Source: Paraspadella gotoi (Eukaryota; Chaetognatha). Taken from it: a stretch of 64,000 nucleotides of DNA. The stretch covers positions 31,353,115 through 31,417,114 of the forward strand of contig CM119264.1 of the NCBI GenBank assembly GCA_051294375.1, read 5' to 3'. Below are positions 54,239-63,967 of this stretch, piece by piece. The translations under genes were made by a program, and so were the position numbers. Position 1 is the first letter of the stretch; every line of letters starts with the position of its first letter. The notes under the pieces were generated by a model. It had not been told where the DNA came from. It saw nothing but the letters and a program-made list of their open reading frames with translations, and made no database searches.

Positions 54239-54499
54239 GAATGGATAAAGTGCTAAATGGACTGTAGGCTATTATCCGTAACTTCTGTACCCCCTCAACA
54301 GCAATAAAAAAAGTTCTGGGCTTGGAACCAAAGTTAAGCGTTTTCAAAACTAACTTCCCCTTAGGTAAGCACCGGATTAAGAATGAACCCGGTACCTAGT
54401 GGTCATGAGCTGATGGCTTTACTCAATGAGCCACGGGGTTACAACTGAAATAATTATGCTTATTGGCGGGGTGAACTATGCATTGGCCGACTACATAAT
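54239..54499 (-). mobile_element. tRNA-derived SINE, second full-length copy (minus)
   Basis: Same order as the 52-kb copy. On the + strand it reads CTGGGCTTGGAACCA, then GAACCCGGTACCTAGTGGTC, ATGAGCTGATGGCTTTACTC and AATGAGCCAC. The middle is diverged (AAAACTAACTTCCCC). A possible 9-base target duplication is ATAATATTA at both sides (about 54217 and 54498). Confidence 0.82.
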
Positions 54500-54691
54500 A
54501 TTATTATTATTAAATGGAAAAAACTCATAAACCTATTAATGATACAAATGAATAAAATTTGATACACTTTACTGATGAGACCGAAAACTTGATAATGAGG
54601 CTGAAAACAAGAAAAAAATGAATGAGGATCGAAATTGTGACCTTTTCTCAACTTTTCATTTAATTAAGATGGTGAAGGGAAAAGAGGGGAT

Positions 54692-54738
54692 GACGGACGG
54701 ACGGACGGACGGACGGACGGACGGACGGACGGACGGAG
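54692..54738. repeat. (GACG)n tetranucleotide array
   Basis: About 11 GACG units. Confidence 0.97.
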
Positions 54739-54837
54739 TGACCTGCAATGAGATGTGCTAAGAACGCAATTCGAAAATCTACGCGTGAATGAATTAGCGA
54801 ACCTCATGATTCACTCTTAAATTAATCTCCTGATTCT

Positions 54838-54892
54838 CACTCTCTCTCTCTCTCTCTCTCTCAGCTCCTCCTTCTTCTCTCTTCTCTCTCTC

Positions 54893-54929
<37 letters not shown>

Positions 54930-54930
54930 T
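54838..54930. repeat. (CT)n microsatellite, interrupted
   Basis: CT runs with CTTCTTCT and CTCCTC breaks. Confidence 0.95.
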
Positions 54931-55001
54931 CTCCTCACTTTGCCACCTGTCATGGGGCGTTGACCTCATCACTCTCACAAGCGCCTGGCTTCACTTAGGA
55001 A

Positions 55002-55065
55002 GTTCGACGACGACGACGATGAGTGAATGATGATGAATGATGATGATGATGATGATGATGATGAT

Positions 55066-55097
<32 letters not shown>

Positions 55098-55112
55098 GTG
55101 GTGGTGATGATG
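55002..55112. repeat. (GAC)n then (GAT)n array
   Basis: GAC at 55005-55020, GAT from 55027 to 55110, with GTG variants at the end. Confidence 0.95.
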
Positions 55113-55329
55113 ACGATAAACGAAGAGGAATAACAAATAAACAAATAATAAACAAATAAACTATGACGAAATTTTTTTAAAAATAATTATTATTATTGAT
55201 TATAACAATAAACATGACAAGTTCCCTGTTTGTAAAACATATTTTTTACAATAAATGCATAAATACTCCATGCCGATGAGATTATGCAAGGAAGGAAACC
55301 CGTTACTCCGTAAAATTATTTATGGCGTC

Positions 55330-55420
55330 GCAAAAACGACGACGACGACGACGACGACGACAACGAAAACGATAATGGTCATGAATTTTTCAAAAAAAAA
55401 AGAATCGTGATGATGACGAC

Positions 55421-55453
<33 letters not shown>

Positions 55454-55505
55454 AAATATAATGATGACTACGATTAAGATGATGACGATGATGACCATGA
55501 CTATG
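55330..55505. repeat. (GAC)n and (GAT)n arrays
   Basis: GAC block 55336-55365; GAT block 55407-55500 with interruptions. Confidence 0.95.
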
Positions 55506-55529
55506 AATATATACCGTCGCTCAAAAAGG

Positions 55530-57235
55530 CTTCCCCTTGGGGCGACTGAAGGAGCTGCCCCCTGGGAAACTCACCCTTGGGGCGATTGAAGAGGGCTGCC
55601 CCCTGGGAACTCTACCCCTTGGGGGGATTGAAGGGGCTGCCCCTGGGAAACTCTACCCCTTGGGGCGACTGAAGGGGCTGCCCCCTGGGAACTCTATCCC
55701 CTTGGGGGGACTGAAGAGCTGCCCCCTGGGAAACTCTAACCCTTGGGGCGACTGAAGGGGCTGCCCCTGGGAAACTCTACCCCTTGGGGCGACTGAAGGG
55801 GCTGCCCCTGGGAAACTCTACCCCTTGGGGCGACTGAAGGGCTGCCCCTGGGAAACTCTACCCCTTGGGGCGATTGAAGGGGCTGCCCCTGGGAAACTCT
55901 ACCCCTTGGGGTCGATGAAGGAGCTGCCCCTGGGAAACTCTACCCTTGGGGCGACTGAAGGAGCTGCCCCCTGGGAAACTCTACCCCTTGGGGCGATTGA
56001 AGGGGCTGCCTGGGAAACCTTACCCTTGGGGAACTGAAGGAGCTGCCCCTGGGAACTCTACCGCCTGGCGACTGAAGGAGCTGCCCCTGGGAAATCTACC
56101 CTTGGGCGACTGAAGGAGCTGCCCCCTGGGAAACTCTACCCCTTGGGCGATGAAGGGGCTGCCCCTGGGAAACTCTACCCCTTGGGGCGACTGAAGGAGC
56201 TGCCCCTGGGAAACTCTACCCCTTGGGGCGACTGAAGGAGCTGCCCGCCCTGGGAAACTCTACCCCTTGGGGCGATTGAAGGAGCTGCCCCTGGGAAACT
56301 CTACCCCTTGGGGCACTGAAGGAGCTGCCCCCGCCCCCCTTGGGAAGAAGAAACTCTACCCCTTGGGGACTGAAGGAGCTGCCCCTGGAAACTCTACCCC
56401 TTGGGGGCGATTGAAGGAGCTGCCCCCTGGGAAACTCTACCCTTTGGGCGACTGAAGGAGCTGCCCCTGGGAAATCTACCCCTTGGGGCGACTGAAGGAG
56501 CTGCCCCCTGGGAAACTCTACTCTGGGGCGACTGAAGGAGCTGCCCCCTGGGAAACTCTACCCCTTGGGGCGACTGAAGGAGCTGCCCCTGGGAAACTCT
56601 ACCCTTGGGGCGACTGAAGGAGGCTGCCCCCTGGGAAAACTCTACCCGCTTGGGGCGACTGAAGGGGAGCTGCCCCCTGGGAAACTCTACCCTTGGGGCG
56701 ACTGAAGGGGAGCTGCCCCTGGAAACTCTACCCCTTGGGGCGATTGAAGGAGCTGCCCCTGGGAAACTCTACCCTTGGGGCGACTGAAGGAGCTGCCGCC
56801 CTGGGAAACTCTACCCTTGGGGCGACTGAAGGAGCTGCCCCTGGGAAACTCTACCCTTGGGGCTATGAAGGAGCTGCCCCCTGGGAAACTCTACCCTTGG
56901 GGCGACTTGAAAGGAGCTGCCCCCTGGGAAACTCTACCCCTTGGGGCGACTGAAGGAGCTGCCCCCTGGAACTTCTACCCTTGGGGGCGACTGAAGGAGC
57001 TGCCCCTGGGAAACTCTACCCTTGGGGCGATGTGAAGAGGCTGCCCCTGGGAAACTCTACCCCTTGGGGCGACTGAAGGAGCTGCCCCCTGGGAAACTCT
57101 ACCCCTTGGGGCGACTGAAGAGCTGCCCCTGGGAAACTCGAGCCCCTTGGGGATGAAAGGCTGCCCCTGGGAAACTCTACCCCTTGGGGCGAACTGAAGA
57201 GCTGCCCCTGGGAACTCTAACCCCTGAATGAAAAG
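55530..57235 (+). repeat. GC-rich minisatellite of about 41 bp, about forty units
   Basis: Unit: GGAGCTGCCCCTGGGAAACT, CTACCCCTTGGGG, CGACTGAA. Observed unit lengths scatter from about 37 to 48 because the C and G runs vary in length. A 42-base unit would be 14 codons (GATEGAAPWETLPL in one frame), and several 60-86-codon frames are open by that periodicity, each broken by indels. I see no start context, splice sites or conserved frame, so I call it a repeat. Confidence 0.95.
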
Positions 57236-57655
57236 TTTTTTAATCATACTAATGCAACATACTTACTTACTTACATACTTAGGCGTGACCCTAAAAGACT
57301 ACCTGGCTCCCTATGGGGGCGCTTTTAAAGCTAATCTTTTTTGGGAACAATAAAACTTACCCCTAATGGTCACCCCGAGGGTAAAAAAAAATCTTTCCCC
57401 TGGGATGAAAGTAATTTTAAACAAAAAAAAACTATGCTTTTAAACTCTATTTTTTATCAAATCTTCCTTTTTTTGCACCCTTGAGGGATCTGCTATGTGG
57501 CCGCCTTTAAATGCCAAAAAAACTATTCCCCTTGGGGGCATACCTAGGTATATAGTTAGGTATATAGTTTTTGTACACCCCCCAGACGCTATCCCTAGGT
57601 ATGACCCCCCGGCTTCGCCCCTCGCCACCCACAAGGGGGAAGGTTTTTATTCTCA
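57236..57655. other. Decayed sequence beside the minisatellite
   Basis: Contains further C-run/G-run words (CCCCTTGGGGGC) and a duplicated CCTAGGTATATAGTT at about 57543-57570. No gene seen. Confidence 0.5.
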
Positions 57656-57729
57656 CGGTATAATAGTGACGATGACAAAGATGATGGCAACGAAGAGGAC
57701 AAACATCATCAACAACAACGAGCGATAAG

Positions 57730-57870
57730 TAGACAAGGAGAAAGATGACAACAACCTAAGGAGAAAGATGACAACAACATAAGGAGAAAGATGACAACAA
57801 CATAAGGAGGAAGATGACAACAACATAAGGAGGAAGATGACAACACCATAAGGAGGAAGATGACAACACC
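57730..57870 (+). repeat. 23-bp minisatellite (ATAAGGAGAAAGATGACAAC)
   Basis: Six units, the right half with GGAGGAAG in place of GGAGAAAG. Confidence 0.93.
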
Positions 57871-57911
57871 AAAAGCGCAATGATAATGGTGACGAATTTT
57901 GGCACCGAAAA

Positions 57912-58060
57912 GTAGAGACGATGACGACGACGATGATAATGACGACGATGACTATGACGACGAAGATGACGACGACGATGATGACGACAATTACGACGAC
58001 GACAACGACGGAGACAATGTCGACGATGACGACGACGACGACGAAGAAGACGACGACATG
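57912..58060. repeat. (GAC/GAT)n array
   Basis: About 45 GAC/GAT triplets with TAT and AAT variants. Confidence 0.95.
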
Positions 58061-58149
58061 AATACTAAAGAGTAAAATTCCTCCTCTTGGTTTTTCCAGC
58101 CTAAAGAAAAAAGGGCATTATTTTCCGAAAGCGCCCAAATTCTTCTTAA

Positions 58150-58350
58150 ATTCGAAATTAAGTTAGTTTATAGTTTAGTTTAAAGAATAAAGTTAAAAAA
58201 TAGGTTAGTGATTTGAGTTAAGGAATATGTTTGTGGTTTAAGGTATTAGGGTTAAGTTTAAGGTTAAAGATTAGATGTTAGCATTAAAAATTAGGCTATG
58301 GATTTGGTAAAAAATTAAGGTTAAAAATTAAAGTAAAAATTAAATATAAA
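58150..58350 (+). repeat. Weak TTAGG-like tract
   Basis: Words such as TTAGGGTTAAG, GGTTAAAGATTAG and TTAGGCTATGG recur irregularly. Much more decayed than at 121-330. Confidence 0.4.
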
Positions 58351-58564
58351 TTTGGACGCTTTAGCAAAAGAGAGCCGAAGCAACTGATAAAAAGAGTAGT
58401 GGCAACCAGAAAAAAGAGAGGTCACAGACGCATTAGAGAAGTAAAAAAAAAACCTTAGAAAAATTAAAGAAGAAAAGTAAATAATTATTTTTTACTTGTT
58501 TTAATTAAACTAATAAAATAAAATTGGTAAAACCAATAAAAAAAATTATTCATTCATTTAATAA

Positions 58565-58700
58565 TTAAACTATCTTGCCCCTGACTTTGGCCATGCTTTG
58601 GTGGTTTAATGACATAGCAGGTCCCTGCAAGCTTTCAGTCAAGACTGTCTCACAGTCTCGTTTATTCACTCCCAGAGTAAATGGATTGACTATCTATAAA
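58565..58700 (-). repeat. Interspersed repeat family D, copy 2 (minus)
   Basis: TATCTTGCCCCTGACTTTGG, GGTGGTTTAATGACAT and GCAAGCTTTCAGTCAAGACT are the reverse complement of words at 61680-61760. Confidence 0.7.
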
Positions 58701-58854
58701 GTGATATTATATTTCAAAGAATGTTTCCATTGTACGGAAAGACTACTCAATTAATTATATATTAGAAAATTCTTTAACAGAAAAGAAAAGATTATAAAGT
58801 AGAAAAAAAATATGTTCATAGTTTTATTGTATAAGAAAAGGACAAAGTGAGAGG

Positions 58855-58870
58855 GGAGAAAGAGAAGTGA

Positions 58871-58935
<65 letters not shown>

Positions 58936-59070
58936 TGCGAAAAAATTAGGGTTGAAGCGACAAGCGATCGGAAGGAAAATTAGGAGAGAGAGAGAAAAGC
59001 GAGAGAAAAGAGAGACAGAGAGAGAAAGAGAAAGAGAGAGAGAGTAGATAGAGGGAGAGAGAGAGACAGA
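58855..59070. repeat. (GA)n microsatellites
   Basis: GA runs 58880-58931 and, interrupted, 58984-59068. Confidence 0.95.
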
Positions 59071-59487
59071 GAGATAAAGATAGATATCGGGCGTTCTCGT
59101 TTAGCGATAAGACAGCATCAACTGATTAATGGAAAAGAAAGAGAATTAATTCCCGTCGCCTCCTTATACAGGTGTATACAGGTGCATTGCGACTCGTCCG
59201 CTTAAACAGGTGCAGCCTTTTTTTATTGAGACCCTTAAACAGGTGCAAAATGAATTTACATTCCTGAGGCAATATTGAGCTGTAGTTGTAAAATGGACAA
59301 AGAGTTTTAAAAATTACATTTAATATTTGCAGGTAAATTTAAGGGTTAAAGGTTGGATACATAATTAGTATTTTTTTTTAAACAAAGCAAACTAATATTT
59401 GGGGGAAGGATTGCAAATAATTTCGATGATGTGAACTACGTAGAAAACAAGATCGGTACATTTAATATGTTGCGCTCGTCTTTTATT

Positions 59488-59675
59488 CTTTATAGTTTTA
59501 GAATTTCCTGAAGGCGGCGCTTGCAGTCTCTTGAATTTTATGTTTTTTCCTGTCTTAACAAATAAGCAACCAGCAAGTTATGAGCATTTTTAACGTAAGT
59601 GTGACTGACCGACGGAGACTAACCGACCGTTCGACAGACCGACAGACCGACACATTGGATTAACCGAACTTGTTT
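59488..59675 (+). mobile_element. Family B interspersed repeat, copy 2
   Basis: CTTTTATTCTTTATAGTTTT, CCTGAAGGCGGCGCTTGCAG, CTGTCTTAACAAATAAGCAA and a (GACC)n/(GACA)n core (59604-59655) follow the family order. The hairpin end is diverged (GATTAACCGAACTTG). Confidence 0.72.
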
Positions 59676-59726
59676 AACCTTGAATTCGTGATTGACATAA
59701 CATATAATATAATGATTGTTGGTGGT

Positions 59727-59822
59727 GATTGTCACTGATAGTCAGCGGTGATTGTCACTGATAGTCAGCGGTGATTGTCACAGATAGTCAGTGGTGATTG
59801 TCACTGATAGTCAGCGGTAAAT
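59727..59822 (+). repeat. 23-bp minisatellite (GGTGATTGTCACTGATAGTC)
   Basis: Four to five units, almost identical. Confidence 0.95.
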
Positions 59823-59958
59823 GTCGATAACCTCGTCTCCGATTTTCACAATTCACGTTTTATGTCACATTCTTGATCTTCCTTCTATTTTCACGAAAGT
59901 TGATCTGACAAAAAAATTTTGATTCAAAATCTTTTTTAAAAAAATTTTGTTTATTTAT

Positions 59959-59996
59959 TCTCTCTCTCTCTCTCTCTCTCTCNNNNNNNNNNTCTC
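59959..59996. other. (CT)n microsatellite with a 10-N gap
   Basis: CT run with N at 59983-59992. Confidence 0.98.
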
Positions 59997-60044
59997 TATC
60001 TTTGTCACCTGTTTCCAAAGCCTCGAAATCGACTTTGCACCTGC

Positions 60045-60358
60045 TGCCCACTCCTCCTCTTCCCTTTCCCCTTTCTATTCCTCCTCATCTTCTTCCCCCT
60101 CCTCCTTTTCCTCTTCCATCTTTCGCTCTTCCTTCTTACTCCTTCCCGTTCTCTCTCTTCCTCCTCCTCCTATACTCCCTCTACTCCTCCTCCTCCTCCC
60201 TTCTCCTTCTATTCTTCTTCTTCCTCCTTTTCCCCCTTCCCTTTCTCTTCCTCCTCCTTCTCCTCCTCTTCCCCCTCCCCTTTCTCTTCCTCCTTCTCTT
60301 CTCCCACCTCCTTCTCCTTCTCCTCTTCCTCTTCCTCTTTGATTTATTCTTCTCCTCC
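60045..60358. repeat. Pyrimidine tract (TCC/TTCC/CTT)
   Basis: About 310 bases almost only C and T, mirror of the purine tracts elsewhere. Frames are P/L/S-rich and not genes. Confidence 0.93.
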
Positions 60359-60594
60359 CTCGATACAGTCGCATCGCTTAGATCTAAAACAGATACGGTG
60401 AACCTCGGATTAATCGATTCTCACGGTATTAAACAGGGGGAAAAAGGTCTTTTTTTACAGTAAGATTAGTTTTTTTCCGAATGAATAAAACTCGGAAATC
60501 ATAAGAGTGTAACAAACCAAACTTTAAATTGGTTAGTTAAGCAATTAATGCAATGAACTGGAGGCATAGAATCATTTAACCAAAATATCTATAA

Positions 60595-60740
60595 CCTTGG
60601 GTCATTGACCTTCAACCTTTGTACCTTGACTTTGAACCTTGGAACTTAACACCTTTAAACCTTTAAATACGGACTTATGACTTTGGATCATTGTCCCGTA
60701 AACATTGAATTACATTGGATCTTAGGGTGGAGTGATGAAA
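60595..60740 (+). repeat. Diverged repeat with CCTTGGAACTT/GACCTTTAA words
   Basis: Irregular 12-20-base units (ACCTTGG, CTTTGAACC, TTTAAACC). Weakly periodic; related words recur at 61240-61275. Confidence 0.5.
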
Positions 60741-60829
60741 AGATTATGCGAGTTAGCAATATTTTTTGGCTGCCTCTGTATATTTAATTAAAGAAAATCA
60801 TGCCTTTAAAAAAAAAAAATTACCATAAC

Positions 60830-61008
60830 AGTAGCGCAGGTTCATTGAGTAAAGCCATCAGCTTATGACATTAGGTACTGGGTTAAATCCCAACCAGGTA
60901 CCTACCCAAGACCCGTTTCATGGCTGCGAGAGGGGGTTAAAAAAGTTGCGGATAGCACTCTTTAGACCCACTGAGCTCCTTATCCATACTGGAGAGCCCG
61001 ACGTGATC
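60830..61008 (+). mobile_element. tRNA-derived SINE copy (+)
   Basis: Carries TCATTGAGTAAAGCCATCAG, ACTGGGTTAAATCCCAACCA, GACCCGTTTCATGGCTGCGA and GAGGGGGTT, in the same order as the 52-kb copy on its minus strand. The B-box-like word GGTTAAATCCC departs from the others. 60780-60829 upstream is A-rich. Confidence 0.78.
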
Positions 61009-61394
61009 CATTTTTTATGAGATATCTGAATCTTTAATAAAAATTTAGAAAAAAATCATTTTAAAAATTTATTATTTCATAAGGATAATACTATAAATAA
61101 TAAATATATTGTATTTTGATTTTCTGTTCCCGAAATAAATATGAACAAAATAGTTTTTGTACTCGATAATCCTACCATCTCGCGTAAAATTATTATTGTT
61201 AATTGACTCAAATCAAATTTTTGTTCTCAAGAGCTCCACTCTATTGGATCTTGGATCTTGGAACTTGGATTTGTGATCCTTGTAAATGAAAGGATTTAAT
61301 TTTTGCCTTCAGCGTAATTGCTTACATATGAGAGGTTTTGACTTTTATCATACTGTCCCTCATCATTGCTCATCAGCTTTATCATAATTGTCGT

Positions 61395-61432
61395 CATCAT
61401 CATCATCATCATCATCGTCATCATCATCTTCG
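61395..61432. repeat. Short (ATC)n array
   Basis: About 12 ATC/GTC triplets. Confidence 0.93.
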
Positions 61433-61664
61433 CCAATGGAATCGTCTTCGTTGGCGAAAAAGATTCTTATTGGAAAATCGGAGAAAAAAGTCAGAAAGGA
61501 TTTTGAATTTTAAAGCGAAAGAAAAAAAATGATGAATGAATTCAAGATGGTGGAAAAACTTAAAAAAGACATAAGGTTTGTTTATAAAATTGAAACCGTT
61601 TATTAAAAATATTAAACTAATACCTAATTGATAAAAAAGGGAGGTGTTCGGGGTGCGAATAAAC

Positions 61665-61800
61665 TAGACCTTGAGAGAGTCTTGATTGAAAGCTTGCTGG
61701 GTCCGGTGATGTCATTATTTTAAACCACCAAAGCCTGTCTAAAGTCAGGGGCAAGATAGCTTATTTATCAAATGAAGAGATAATTTTTACGTATGTTGTA
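61665..61800 (+). repeat. Interspersed repeat family D, copy 3
   Basis: GAGTCTTGATTGAAAGCTTG, ATTTTAAACCACCAAAGCCT and GTCAGGGGCAAGATAGCTTA are shared with 58565-58700 in reverse and partly with 29010-29155. Confidence 0.7.
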
Positions 61801-61954
61801 CCAATATCATAATCTAGCTTATGCCTTTCCTTTTTATTCTATTTTAACCTCACCTCCCAAACGCGCCCCCCCCTTTTTTATTTTATCTTCCTTTCTTCAA
61901 GTTTCGCATTTCCCGAGAAAAGCTTGATGCCGATTTTCGCATTGCAATATGTTA

Positions 61955-62085
61955 ACCGGGTACCGGGATCGATCCCAATGGTACCGACCCTGTGGGAAGT
62001 GTGAGAGACGGAAGTCGTCTAGAGAGCCTGGAAATACCTTCAAGCTTGGATCCAAGCACAGGACCGTTTAATTGATGCTGTGGCG
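61955..62085 (+). mobile_element. tRNA-related SINE, truncated copy (+)
   Basis: Has ACCGGGTACCGGGATCGATC (the B-box region; a palindromic GATCGATC replaces the usual GTTCAAAC), then GCTTGGATCCAAGCACAGGA. The A-box side is missing, so it is 5'-truncated or diverged. Confidence 0.6.
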
Positions 62086-62362
62086 GCACAGATGATACGC
62101 ATAGTAATCTTCAGCTTAATTTCATTAGGAGGAAAAAAAAGACATTCTGAAGCAAACTTTTCATTGGAGACAAAAATAAAGAAAAAACTAAGTAAAAAAT
62201 TTCTTTTTATTTAAAAAAACATTAAAAAAAAAGAAGAAAAAATAACTGTTTTTAACCTTTGATGACCTTCATTCCATGAGGCATTCTTGTTGCTTCAAGC
62301 AACAGAACTGGATTTTTATAGCGAAATATCACTTAGTTTTCAATTCCAGTCTCTGTCTCTAT

Positions 62363-62425
62363 CTCCTCTCTCTCTCTCTCTCTCTCTCTCTTCGCTCTCT
62401 CTCTGTCTCTCTTCTCTCTATCTCT
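62363..62425. repeat. (CT)n microsatellite
   Basis: CT run with TTCG and TGTC interruptions. Confidence 0.95.
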
Positions 62426-62529
62426 CCCTCCAAGAAACGTCTTCTCTCATCTTTGCTGTTGAGTCGTAAACCAGAAGAAGAAAATTGTTCTTTTCCTCTT
62501 TTTTATTTTTTCTTCGGGATTTTTATTGT

Positions 62530-62792
62530 TTTTAAGTTGGGTCGCGAGTTCTTGCGAGCAACTCTATAAGTCATTTTTCGGTCGGTCTGTCGGTCGGTCC
62601 ATCGTCCGATAAGTCTGTCCGTCAGTATGTCCCACTAACTTCATAAGCTGATTGCTAATTTGTCAAGACAGGAAAAAACATTAATCCAGGGACTGCTAGC
62701 GCCGCTATCAGGAAATCCTAAAAACTATAAAGAATAAAAGACGAAATTTCGATGTGGTGCGTATCAGAAATACATGGGCTAAGAAAGTTATA
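62530..62792 (-). mobile_element. Family B interspersed repeat, copy 3 (minus)
   Basis: On the + strand: hairpin end (GAGTTCTTGCGAGCAACTC, 62546-62564), TATAAGTCATTTTTCGGTCG, a GGTCGGTC/TGTCGGTC core (62578-62624), TTGTCAAGACAGGAAAAAAC, CTAGCGCCGCTATCAGGAAA and GGGCTAAGAAAGTTATAG at the inner end. The order is exactly the reverse of copies 1 and 2. Confidence 0.78.
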
Positions 62793-62934
62793 GTATCATG
62801 AAAGTCATGTCATGTAATGTCATGCCACGAGAAATACACATGATAAGGCGGTCACTGCGGCGCTACACATTTGAATTCCCGTTCTTGTTCTATTTTTCTT
62901 TTCTTTTTTTTTCTCTTCACTTATATTTCCTCCT

Positions 62935-62935
<1 letters not shown>

Positions 62936-63013
<78 letters not shown>

Positions 63014-63075
63014 ATCATCTTTTCTTCCCTCCCTTCCTCCTCTCTCTTCTCTCTCTCCCTCTCCATCTCATAATT
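62936..63075. repeat. (CT)n microsatellite block
   Basis: CT runs with TTCT breaks (62936-63010) and a TCTTCCCTCCCTTCC pyrimidine tail. Confidence 0.95.
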
Positions 63076-63147
63076 TCTGACTCTCTCTCTTTCCTCCAAC
63101 AACAGTTTCCATCATAATTCTTCGCCTCAGCTTTTCTCAACACGCCC

Positions 63148-63161
63148 GTTTCCTTGACAAC
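63148..63161. promoter_or_regulatory. X-box-like motif
   Basis: GTTTCCTTGACAAC matches the palindromic X-box at 11 of 14 positions; lies in the CpG-rich area. Confidence 0.3.
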
Positions 63162-63303
63162 GCGGGATCAACTCCTTCGGCCACGCCCTCTTTCGGTTCG
63201 GCTTTTCAGTGCCCACGAGAGACGCCCCCGCCGGTGATTAGCGCCTCTCTCTGTCTCTGTCTCTCTCTCTGTTCCTCTCTCTCTCTCTCTCTTCCTGGTT
63301 CCA

Positions 63304-63313
63304 ACCGGAAATG
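63304..63313 (+). promoter_or_regulatory. ETS-type site ACCGGAAATG
   Basis: Matches the GGAA core with a CC flank, about 260 bases before the open frame. Part of the island's promoter-like features. Confidence 0.3.
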
Positions 63314-63561
63314 TCCTCGCCTCACTGCTTGTACTATTCTGCTCTATCATCTTCTAATCCTCCTCCTCTTCTTCTTCCTCCTACCTCCTCCTCCTCCTCC
63401 TCGTCATGGCCTTTGACGTTCGTGTTCCTGCTTTTTTCTTCTCTCTCTTCTCCTCCACTTTAAGTGCGTGACGCGCTAATGCACGCCACTCCCGCCATCT
63501 GCGCCACATCCCTAAGCGAACGTCATAACTCCACGCCAGCTACCAGCGCCAACCCCTCTAA

Positions 63562-63967
63562 CACAATAACACGACTACGACGGACCGTTTCCATGACGAC
63601 GGCGTCACATTTTCGGATTTCTCTCGAGATTCGTCGCCTCAAAGGATAAACGACGACGACGACGACGAAAACAGCGCCATCTCCGTTTCCGGATTTCAAC
63701 GCCGATTTTCCGACGCCGCTTTTCAAGAGCGCCGCTTCGGATTTGACGCCGAGGATGTCGACGAGGCGGCGCCCTCTGGATTAGCGCACGGCGCCGTGGG
63801 TCGGCGAATCGACGCCGGCTTTGGATTCTCGTCTTCCGGCGCCGGATTTGCTGAGGATTTCGGTCTCTCGTCGATGACGACGAAAACGACGACGACGAAG
63901 ACGAACGTGGAAAGATTTCGAGTCGTGGCGATGGAGGGCAGCACTGTGACATTGGAGTGTTTGACTG
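63562..63967 (+). CDS. Probable exon ending in the start of an Ig-like domain
   Basis: The frame is open from just after a TAA at 63559-63561 to the window's end region. It reads a D/S/G-rich, low-complexity segment and then VERFRVVAMEGSTVTLECLT. The last part matches strands A' and B of I-set/V-type immunoglobulin domains, with E-G-S-x-V-T-L-x-C giving the first disulphide Cys. At 63968 the sequence GTGAGT follows CTG, a consensus splice donor, leaving a phase-1 intron end, common in Ig-domain genes; the intron begins with GA repeats. The 5' limit is unknown. In-frame ATG codons are at 63874 and 63931, so this could be a first coding exon without a signal peptide, or an internal exon. The rest of the domain lies outside the window. 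Confidence 0.5.
63587..63600. promoter_or_regulatory. X-box-like motif
   Basis: GTTTCCATGACGAC matches the palindromic X-box at 11-12 of 14 positions. It lies inside the open frame, so it may be chance. Confidence 0.2.

Larger units (their letters stand above)
63100..63960. promoter_or_regulatory. CpG-rich island at the right edge
   Basis: Over about 860 bases CpG is far more frequent than elsewhere, with words such as CGCCGATTTTCCGACGCCGC. It includes two X-box-like motifs, an ETS-type site and the open frame of the Ig-like exon. It may be a gene's 5' region. Promoter activity is an inference. Confidence 0.4.

Noticed and set aside
60830-61008. A functional tRNA gene in the SINE head
   Set aside because: Diverged B box, no closed acceptor stem, and the sequence continues into the SINE body shared by other copies.
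63605-63952. Minus-strand 115-codon R/S-rich frame opposite the Ig-like exon
   Set aside because: Arg-rich composition follows from CpG-rich sense codons; the + frame has a domain motif and a splice donor.
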